Below are positions 58,014-64,000 of a stretch of DNA of 64,000 nucleotides, one piece after another. The position numbers and the translations under genes were made by a program. Numbering within the stretch: position 1 is the first letter of the stretch; each line of letters opens with the position of its first letter. The stretch covers positions 62,001-126,000 of the forward strand of contig NZ_LBNQ01000025.1 in NCBI RefSeq assembly GCF_001005215.1. The letters run 5' to 3'. The DNA is from Lampropedia cohaerens (lineage in GTDB: Bacteria; Pseudomonadota; Gammaproteobacteria; Burkholderiales; Burkholderiaceae_C). The notes under the pieces were generated by a model that saw only the letters and a program-made list of their open reading frames with translations, searched no databases and was not told the DNA's origin.

Positions 58014-59431
58014 GCTGCCACCTCCTGCCGCTGCGTGCGCAGCCGCTGGGCCAGTTGTTCGGCCATGCTGCCGATGTTGCCCGCGCCCATGAACAGCACG
58101 ACATCGCCATCCTCGACAATGTTGAGCAGCGCATCACCCAGCTGCGTCACGTCCTCGACGAATACCGGCTCGACCTTGCCCGCCACACGCACGGCGCGGG
58201 CCAGCGAGCGCCCGTCGGCAGCCACGATCGGTTGCTCACCGGCGGCATAAACCTCCGTGAGCAGTACCGCATCGGTCGTGCCCAGCACCTGCACGAAATC
58301 CTCAAAGCAGTCACGCGTGCGGGAGTAGCGGTGCGGCTGGAACGCAACGACCAGCCGCCGCTGGGGAAAGGCACCACGTGCAGCGGCAAAGGTCGCAGCC
58401 ATCTCCACCGGGTGGTGGCCGTAATCTTCGATGAGTCGGAAGCTGCCACCCTTGCCGGTGGGAAACTCGCCGTACTGTTCAAAGCGCCGCCCGACCCCCT
58501 GGAAACCGGCCAGTGCCCGCACCACCGCCGCATCGTCAATGCCCAGCTCCACCGCCACGGCAATCGCCGCCAGCGCATTGCGCACGTTGTGCACGCCGGG
58601 CAGGTTCAGCGTCACGGCCAAGTCCGGCAGGGTCACGCCATTGCTGCGCCGGGCGGTGAAATGCATGCGCCCGCCGTCGGCGCGCACGTCCACGCCGCGC
58701 ACCTGCGCGCCTTCGTCAAGACCGTAGGTCGTCACCGGGCAGCTGAGGCTGGGCAGGATGGCGCGCACGCCCTCGTTGTCGGTGCAGACGATGGCCGTGC
58801 CAAAGAACGGCATGCGGTGCAGAAAATCGATGAAGGTCTGGCGCAGCCGGCCGATGTCGTGCCCATACGTCTCCATGTGGTCGGCATCGATGTTGGTGAC
58901 CACCGCCATCACAGGCGTGAGATTGAGAAAGGAGGCATCCGACTCATCGGCCTCGACAACGATGTAGTCGCCCTTGCCCAGACGTGCGTTGGCACCGGCA
59001 CTCTTGAGCGGCCCACCGATCACAAAGGTCGGATCCAGCCCGGCTTCGACCAGCACACTGGTCACCAGGCTGGTGGTCGTGGTCTTGCCGTGCGTGCCAG
59101 CCACGGCGATGCCCTCGCGGGTGCGCATCAGCTCAGCCAGCATCTTGGCACGGGGCACGACCGGGATGCCCCGCGCACGCGCTGCCAGCACTTCCGGATT
59201 GTCAGGCTTGACGGCGGTGGACGTCACCACCGCATCGGCACTGGCCACATGGGCCTCGCTGTGGCCGATGAAGGTGCGAATGCCCAGCCGGGCCAGGCGC
59301 CGCACCGTCGCGCTGTCCTGCAGGTCGGAGCCGGAGATGCCGTACCCCTGGTTGTGCAGCACCTCGGCAATCGGGCTCATGCCCGCGCCGCCGATGCCGA
59401 CGAAATGGATGTTATGAATGGCGTGTTTCAT
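58010..59431 (-). CDS. murC: UDP-N-acetylmuramate--L-alanine ligase
   Basis: Adds L-alanine to UDP-MurNAc in the cytoplasm. 473 residues: N-terminal [22 protein letters not shown], central ATP site [27 protein letters not shown], and the C-terminal [18 protein letters not shown]. It overlaps murG and ddlB by ATGA. Confidence 0.97.
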   Translation of the reverse strand: MKHAIHNIHFVGIGGAGMSPIAEVLHNQGYGISGSDLQDSATVRRLARLGIRTFIGHSEAHVASADAVVTSTAVKPDNPEVLAARARGIPVVPRAKMLAELMRTREGIAVAGTHGKTTTTSLVTSVLVEAGLDPTFVIGGPLKSAGANARLGKGDYIVVEADESDASFLNLTPVMAVVTNIDADHMETYGHDIGRLRQTFIDFLHRMPFFGTAIVCTDNEGVRAILPSLSCPVTTYGLDEGAQVRGVDVRADGGRMHFTARRSNGVTLPDLAVTLNLPGVHNVRNALAAIAVAVELGIDDAAVVRALAGFQGVGRRFEQYGEFPTGKGGSFRLIEDYGHHPVEMAATFAAARGAFPQRRLVVAFQPHRYSRTRDCFEDFVQVLGTTDAVLLTEVYAAGEQPIVAADGRSLARAVRVAGKVEPVFVEDVTQLGDALLNIVEDGDVVLFMGAGNIGSMAEQLAQRLRTQRQEVAA

Positions 59432-60498
59432 TCAGCCAGTTCCTCGCAAGCCGTGACGATGGTGCGCACGGCATCCAGTTTTGCCAGCTGGTGCGCACGT
59501 TCGGCACGCTCCAGCAGTTCTTGACGCGTCCGCTGACGGATAAAGTCCGCCAGCGACGCGGGCGTCATGTCCTTCTGTTGCACCAGCCAGGCCGCATCGG
59601 CATCGACCAGGTAGCGCGCATTGGCCGTCTGATGGTCGTCCACCGCATACGGAAACGGCACGAAGCAGGCCGCAACGCCAACGGCGGCGATTTCCGTCAC
59701 GGTGCTGGCGCCGGCGCGGCACAGCACCAGGTCGGCCTCGGCATAGGCACGGGCCGTATCCTTGATGAAGGGCACCAGCTGCGCCTGCACGCCCGCCTGG
59801 GCATAGTGCGCACGCAGCGCCTCAATCTGCTTGCCGCCGCCCTGATGCACGACCTGCGGCCGTTGCTGCGGTGCAATCAGCGCCAGTGCCTGCGGCACGA
59901 TCTCGTTGAGCGCCTGCGCGCCCAAGCTGCCGCCGACCACCAGCAGTTTCAGCGGGCCTTCGCGCCCGCCGTAGCGACGCTTGGGTGCGCGCTGCTGCGC
60001 AAACGCCTCGCGCAATGGGTTGCCGCACCACTCGGCCCCCGGCAATGCCCTGGGAAACGCGGTGAAGACCCGCTGCGCCAGCCTGGCCAGCCACTTGTTG
60101 GCCATGCCAGCGACGGCGTTCTGCTCATGCAGCACCAGCGGTGTGCGCAGGCTGGCTGCGGCCAGGCCGCCTGGCACACAGATGTATCCACCAAAGCCCA
60201 GTACCACGTCCGGCTGCACTTCCTTGAGCAGTTTGCGCGCCGCCAGCCACGCCTTGGTCAGCGTCCACGGCAGCGTCAGCCATTTGCCCACGCCCTTGCC
60301 GCGCACGCCTGCAAAAGCAATGGTGCGCAGATCCAGATCGTGGCCGGGCACCAACCTGTGTTCCATGCCATCGGTTCCGCCCAGCCAGACCACGCGCCAG
60401 CCCGCCTGTTGCAGCCCCTGCGCGACGGCAATACCCGGGAAGATATGGCCGCCCGTGCCACCGGCCATGATCAGCGCGGTCTTGATGCGGGCGTTCAT
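59428..60498 (-). CDS. murG: UDP-GlcNAc lipid I transferase MurG
   Basis: Converts lipid I to lipid II at the inner face of the membrane. 356 residues. The N-terminal loop [56 protein letters not shown] and [17 protein letters not shown] are family marks. The ATG at 60498 is preceded by GGAGG and gives [14 protein letters not shown]. The frame stays open to 60690, but only by reading through the 84-bp tandem repeats, so that extension is rejected. Confidence 0.95.
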   Translation of the reverse strand: MNARIKTALIMAGGTGGHIFPGIAVAQGLQQAGWRVVWLGGTDGMEHRLVPGHDLDLRTIAFAGVRGKGVGKWLTLPWTLTKAWLAARKLLKEVQPDVVLGFGGYICVPGGLAAASLRTPLVLHEQNAVAGMANKWLARLAQRVFTAFPRALPGAEWCGNPLREAFAQQRAPKRRYGGREGPLKLLVVGGSLGAQALNEIVPQALALIAPQQRPQVVHQGGGKQIEALRAHYAQAGVQAQLVPFIKDTARAYAEADLVLCRAGASTVTEIAAVGVAACFVPFPYAVDDHQTANARYLVDADAAWLVQQKDMTPASLADFIRQRTRQELLERAERAHQLAKLDAVRTIVTACEELAE

Positions 60499-60749
60499 AC
60501 GCAGCCTCCGCGCATGCGGGCACTGCATGCCTGGGCGCCGCTGCGCGTCGCCATTCCGTTTTGGTGAAACAGAATTCTCATACGCGGCCTCCGCGCATGC
60601 AGGCACTCGCGTGCCTGGGCGCCGCTGCGCGTCGCCATTCCGTTTTGGTGAAACAGAATTCTCATACGCGGCCTCCGCGCATGCAGGCACTCGCGTGCCT
60701 GGGCGCCGCTGCGCGTCGCCATTCCGTTTTGGTGAAACAGAATTCTCAT
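60495..60749 (-). CDS. 84-codon repeat-encoded frame between ftsW and murG
   Basis: Three 28-codon repeats, each starting [18 protein letters not shown]; the third diverges at the end (SARMRGGCV). Its ATG at 60749 overlaps the ftsW TGA (ATGA), and its TGA at 60495 overlaps the murG ATG (ATGA). Each repeat also has its own GGAGG-x6-ATG, copied from the murG initiation region. No known family. It may simply be a translated spacer that preserves coupling from ftsW to murG; expression is not shown. Confidence 0.4.
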   Translation of the reverse strand: MRILFHQNGMATRSGAQARECLHARRPRMRILFHQNGMATRSGAQARECLHARRPRMRILFHQNGMATRSGAQACSARMRGGCV

Positions 60750-60775
60750 ACGCGGCCTCCGCGCATGAGAATTCT
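60498..60775. repeat. 84-bp tandem repeat, three units plus partial fourth
   Basis: TACGCGGCCTCCGCGCATG recurs at 60581, 60665 and 60749 (84 bp apart), with a variant TACGCAGCC at 60498 (83 bp before). The two central units are identical to each other; the first differs at a few positions near ACTGCATGCC. The fourth copy is partial: it breaks off after CGCATG and is the end of ftsW. Confidence 0.92.
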
Positions 60776-62014
60776 GTTTTCGTAATCCACGCGCAGGACG
60801 ATGGCCATGGCGATCAGGTTGAGCAACACGCCAGAGCCGCCAAAGCTCATCAGCGGCAGCGTCAGGCCCTTGGTGGGCAGCGCCCCCAGATTCACGCCCA
60901 TGTTGATGACGGCCTGAAAGCCGATCCACAGACCGATACCCTGTGCCACCAGGCCTGAGAAGATGCGGTCCAGCGCCACGGCCTGGCGGCCGATGACCAT
61001 GATGCGGCGCGTGAGCCAGAAAAACAGCGCCAGCAGCAGCAGCACGCCAACAAGCCCGAACTCTTCGCCAATGACGGCGAGAATGAAGTCGGTGTGGGCT
61101 TCTGGCAGCCAGTGCAGTTTCTCCACGCTGCCACCCAGGCCAACGCCGGCAACCTCGCCCCGGCCAATGGCAATCAGCGAATGCGTCAGCTGGTAGCCGC
61201 GCCCAAGCCGGTGCTCCTCGGACCAGGGATCCAGATAGGCAAAGATGCGGTCACGCCGCCACGGTGACGACCAGATGATGAAGGCAAAGGCCAGCCCCAG
61301 CACGCCCAGCATCAGCAGAAAGCCCCGGATGTTGACGCCGCCAAGGAACAGGATGCCCACCGCGATCACCGCGACAACGACGAACGCGCCCATGTCCGGC
61401 TCGGCCAGCAGCAAAAACCCGACCAGCCCGACCGGTAGCCCAATGGGCAGCACCGCGCGGAAAAATCGTTCGCGCACGTCCATGCGCCGCACCATGTAAT
61501 CGGCCGCATAAATCACGACCGCCAGCTTGGCCAGTTCCGACGGCTGAAAGCGCATGAGGCCAAGCGGCAGCCAGCGCCGCGCGCCATTGACGGAAATTCC
61601 GATGCCGGGGATCAGCACCGCTATCAGCAGCACGATGGTGCCCAGCAGCACCCACACGGCGTGCTTGCGCCACATCTCCATGGGGATCTGGAACACCGTC
61701 ACCGCCGCAACGAACGCTACGCCAATGGAGACCACGTGCCGGATCAGGAAGTACTCGTTGCCGATGTCGCCAAACCGCGGGTTGTCGCCCAGTGCAATGG
61801 ATGCGGAATACACCATCACCACGCTCCAGGCCAGCAGTGCGATCAACACCCCCACGAGCGCCTGATCGATGCCTTGCACCACCGGCGGCCTGGCCGAGGT
61901 GCTGAAGCGATACTCCAGCCCGCTGGCACGTACCGGCAGGTCCAGTGCATCCTGGTTGCGGCCAAGCAGGCGGGTCAGCCAGCCAAGTGTGCGGTTGCCG
62001 TGTACTGTGCTCAT
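60746..62014 (-). CDS. ftsW: Lipid II polymerase FtsW
   Basis: A SEDS-family septal peptidoglycan glycosyltransferase. 422 residues with about ten hydrophobic helices. [33 protein letters not shown], and the C-terminal [17 protein letters not shown] are hallmarks. The ATG at 62014 overlaps the murD stop by ATGA; an upstream extension to 62077 lies within murD. The last residues ([11 protein letters not shown]) are encoded by DNA shared with the tandem repeat. Confidence 0.96.
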   Translation of the reverse strand: MSTVHGNRTLGWLTRLLGRNQDALDLPVRASGLEYRFSTSARPPVVQGIDQALVGVLIALLAWSVVMVYSASIALGDNPRFGDIGNEYFLIRHVVSIGVAFVAAVTVFQIPMEMWRKHAVWVLLGTIVLLIAVLIPGIGISVNGARRWLPLGLMRFQPSELAKLAVVIYAADYMVRRMDVRERFFRAVLPIGLPVGLVGFLLLAEPDMGAFVVVAVIAVGILFLGGVNIRGFLLMLGVLGLAFAFIIWSSPWRRDRIFAYLDPWSEEHRLGRGYQLTHSLIAIGRGEVAGVGLGGSVEKLHWLPEAHTDFILAVIGEEFGLVGVLLLLALFFWLTRRIMVIGRQAVALDRIFSGLVAQGIGLWIGFQAVINMGVNLGALPTKGLTLPLMSFGGSGVLLNLIAMAIVLRVDYENRILMRGGRV

Positions 62015-63702
62015 GCCCAGGCCTCCAGGGACTGTCCGGCATCCAGTGCCAGCGCCTGTACGCAGGCGGCAAAGCACTCGGCACGGTGTACGTAGTTGTC
62101 GAACATGTCAAAGCTCGCACAGGCCGGCGAGAACAGCACGGCATCGCCTTCACGTGCCAGCGCCGTCGCCGCGGCCACCGCCTGCTGCAACGAATCGGCC
62201 CGCACCAGCGGCACGCCGGTGGAGGCCAGGGCCGCCTCGATCTGCGCCGCATCGCGGCCAAATACCACCACGCCACGCGCAAACGCCTGCACCGGCTGTG
62301 CCAGCGGCGTGAAGTCCTGGTCCTTGCCAACGCCACCGAGAATGGGCACCAGCTTGCGTACGCCCCCCAGTCCGCGCAGCGCGGCAACGGTGGCGCCGAC
62401 GTTGGTGCCCTTGCTGTCCTCGATGTATTCGATGCCTCCCACCATGCCCAGCGACTGCACGCGATGCGGCTCGCCGCGGTACTCGCGCAGGCCGTGCAGC
62501 ATAGGCGCCAGCGGCGCGCCAGTCGTGCTGGCCAATGCCAGCGCCGCCAACGCATTGCTGATGTTGTGGCTGCCACGGATGCGCATGGCGTCCGCTGGCA
62601 TCAGCCGCTGCAGAAACACGTCGACAGCGGCGTCGCGGCGCTTCTTGCCGGATTCCTGTGCGTCAGTGACGCTGCGCGCCAGCCAGGGCATTCCGGCGAC
62701 AGTCTCTACCCCCCAGGCATCCTCTGCCTGCGGCAGCGACAGCCCGAACGCCAGGATGCGCCTTGGCGACGCCTTGCTGCCGCGCGCCGGTTTCGCGTCG
62801 GGCGTTGCGGCAAGCTGCGTCTGCAGTGCCAGACAGGCCGGATCGTCCTGATTGACCACCGCAATGGCGCGCCGGCCGTAAACCTTGGCCTTGGCAGCGG
62901 TGTAGGACGCCATGTCGCCATGCCAGTCCAGATGGTCCTGCGTGATGTTCAGCAACACGGCGGCGGTGGGCTCGAAGCCACTGGAATACTCCAGCTGGAA
63001 GCTCGACAGCTCCAGCACCCAGGCCTGCGGCATGTGCTGCACGAAAGGATGCGCGATGGTGGGCTGCGGCGCAGTGGGCTCGCCGGATGCGTCCTCCGGT
63101 TGCGCGTCGACCTGCTGCGCCGCCTGATCGGTGGTCTCCTCCTCAGCATGGGCATCAGACGCCAGCGCAGCCTGCGCGGCCTGCATATGGTGCGCCAGCG
63201 TATCGAGCAGCGACGGGCCGATGTTGCCCGCCACCGCCACGCGCATGCCGGCGCGCTCCAGCAAATGCCCGGTCAGCGCCGTCACGGTAGTTTTGCCATT
63301 GGTGCCAGTGATTGCCAGCACCTGCGGCTGGTAACCGTACTCTTGGCGCAGCGCCGCCAGCGCCTGGCTGAAGAGATCCAGCTCACCGCCAAAGAATACG
63401 CCTGCCTGTTGCGCTGCATCGCGCACCGGCGCCACCGCATGCGGCGCCAACCCCGGCGAACAGTAGACGGCGCGAGCCACGACGTGCCCGAGTGCATCCG
63501 TCAACAGCGCGGCCGTGAGTGGACCGCTGACAAATTCCACCTGTGGCAGCTCGGCCTGCAGCGTCGGCAACGCCGCCGGCTGTGCGCGCGTGTCGGCCAC
63601 CCGCACGCGCTGGCCCTGCGCTGCGCACCAGCGCGCCATCGCCAGGCCAGAGATGCCAAGGCCCAGAATGAGGATGAAGGAGTCGGAGGTCTGCATCGCC
63701 AT
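62011..63702 (-). CDS. murD: UDP-N-acetylmuramoylalanine--D-glutamate ligase with acidic insertion
   Basis: Adds D-glutamate to UDP-MurNAc-L-Ala. 563 residues, clearly longer than the E. coli enzyme (about 438). Core motifs are intact: [63 protein letters not shown] and [11 protein letters not shown]. Two insertions account for the length: an acidic Ala/Glu/Gln-rich one at about 175-222, between GNIGP and the ELSSFQ strand, and another at about 325-375 before [15 protein letters not shown], seen in Comamonadaceae. The ATG at 63702 shares one base with the mraY stop. Confidence 0.95.
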   Translation of the reverse strand: MAMQTSDSFILILGLGISGLAMARWCAAQGQRVRVADTRAQPAALPTLQAELPQVEFVSGPLTAALLTDALGHVVARAVYCSPGLAPHAVAPVRDAAQQAGVFFGGELDLFSQALAALRQEYGYQPQVLAITGTNGKTTVTALTGHLLERAGMRVAVAGNIGPSLLDTLAHHMQAAQAALASDAHAEEETTDQAAQQVDAQPEDASGEPTAPQPTIAHPFVQHMPQAWVLELSSFQLEYSSGFEPTAAVLLNITQDHLDWHGDMASYTAAKAKVYGRRAIAVVNQDDPACLALQTQLAATPDAKPARGSKASPRRILAFGLSLPQAEDAWGVETVAGMPWLARSVTDAQESGKKRRDAAVDVFLQRLMPADAMRIRGSHNISNALAALALASTTGAPLAPMLHGLREYRGEPHRVQSLGMVGGIEYIEDSKGTNVGATVAALRGLGGVRKLVPILGGVGKDQDFTPLAQPVQAFARGVVVFGRDAAQIEAALASTGVPLVRADSLQQAVAAATALAREGDAVLFSPACASFDMFDNYVHRAECFAACVQALALDAGQSLEAWA

Positions 63703-64000
63703 TACCGCAACTTCAACGTGGACAGGCCCACCAGGCACAGGAACATGGTGATGATCCAGAACCGCACCACCACCTGGTTTTCCTTCCAGCCCTTCTTCTC
63801 GAAGTGGTGGTGCAGCGGCGCCATTAGAAACAGCCGTCGGCCTTCGCCATAGCGACGGCGCGTGTACTTGAACCAGCTGACCTGCAGCATGACAGACAGC
63901 GCCTCGGCGACGAAGATGCCGCCCATGATGGCCAGCACCAGCTCCTGGCGGGTGATGACCGCAATCGTGCCCAGCGCGCCACCCAGTGCCAGCGCGCCCA
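63702..64000 (-). CDS. mraY: MraY, phospho-MurNAc-pentapeptide translocase (C-terminal part)
   Basis: MraY makes lipid I in the inner membrane. About 99 C-terminal residues are in the window; the frame continues past 64000. The segment [24 protein letters not shown] followed by [12 protein letters not shown] (the conserved HHH loop) and the final helix [21 protein letters not shown] identify it. Its TAA overlaps the murD ATG by one base. Confidence 0.96.
   Translation of the reverse strand, partial: GALALGGALGTIAVITRQELVLAIMGGIFVAEALSVMLQVSWFKYTRRRYGEGRRLFLMAPLHHHFEKKGWKENQVVVRFWIITMFLCLVGLSTLKLR

Noticed and set aside
57839-59524. 561-codon plus-strand frame opposite murC
   Set aside because: Shadow frame of murC/ddlB; no domain content.
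60499-60690. N-terminal extension of murG through the tandem repeats
   Set aside because: The canonical MurG N-terminus starts at 60498 with a good GGAGG; the extension is repeat-derived and matches no MurG.
60498-60775. CRISPR array
   Set aside because: Units are directly adjacent 84-bp repeats without unique spacers and no cas gene is near.

Overview
The window looks like chromosomal DNA of a betaproteobacterium of the order Burkholderiales, most likely Comamonadaceae or a close relative. This rests on gene order (rnb, tonB-like, aroE, mtgA), on MurD and FtsQ sequence features typical of that family, and on GC-rich codon use. The exception is an AT-rich block at about 44.45-47.78 kb. The genus cannot be named from the sequence alone. 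No rRNA, tRNA, CRISPR array or prophage was recognised.

Layout. 0-10.4 kb: miaA (cut by the window edge), gdhA, efp, ileS, a PAS/GGDEF/EAL protein with a BLUF photoreceptor gene beside it, and sodA. 10.4-16.4 kb: small membrane and stress-type proteins, a DadA-like dehydrogenase, rnfH-ratA, smpB and yqiA. 16.4-22.3 kb: a compact chemotaxis operon on the minus strand (cheZ-like, cheY, cheA, cheW, cheR, cheD, cheB) with no receptor or flagellar gene in the window. 22.8-27.6 kb: rnb, tonB-like, aroE and mtgA, interrupted by a MITE-like element. 27.7-32.5 kb: a degradative HMG-CoA reductase with a TctA-like permease and a small membrane partner, divergent from a MocR regulator; this is a probable mevalonate-use locus. 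32.6-37.7 kb: ruvC, a GT4 glycosyltransferase, a PAP2 phosphatase, ugd and lpxC.

38.3-53.3 kb holds a complete ABC-transporter-dependent (group 2/3 type) capsule locus. It contains the Kdo-linker transferases KpsS and KpsC, the export machinery KpsMTED, and a full CMP-Kdo route (KdsD, KdsA and a fused KdsB-KdsC). Its centre is an AT-rich, apparently acquired cassette: a 769-residue protein joining a GT8 domain to a KpsC-type Kdo-transferase domain, plus an alpha/beta-hydrolase-fold protein. The inferred product is a capsule polymer containing hexose and Kdo, possibly O-acylated.

53.4-64 kb is the division and cell wall (dcw) cluster on the minus strand: mraY (partial), murD, ftsW, murG, murC, ddlB, ftsQ, ftsA, ftsZ. 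Most genes overlap by 1-4 bases. Between ftsW and murG lie three in-frame 84-bp tandem repeats. They create an 84-codon open frame that overlaps ftsW and murG by ATGA at both ends. This and the capsule polymerase are the two most unusual features seen.
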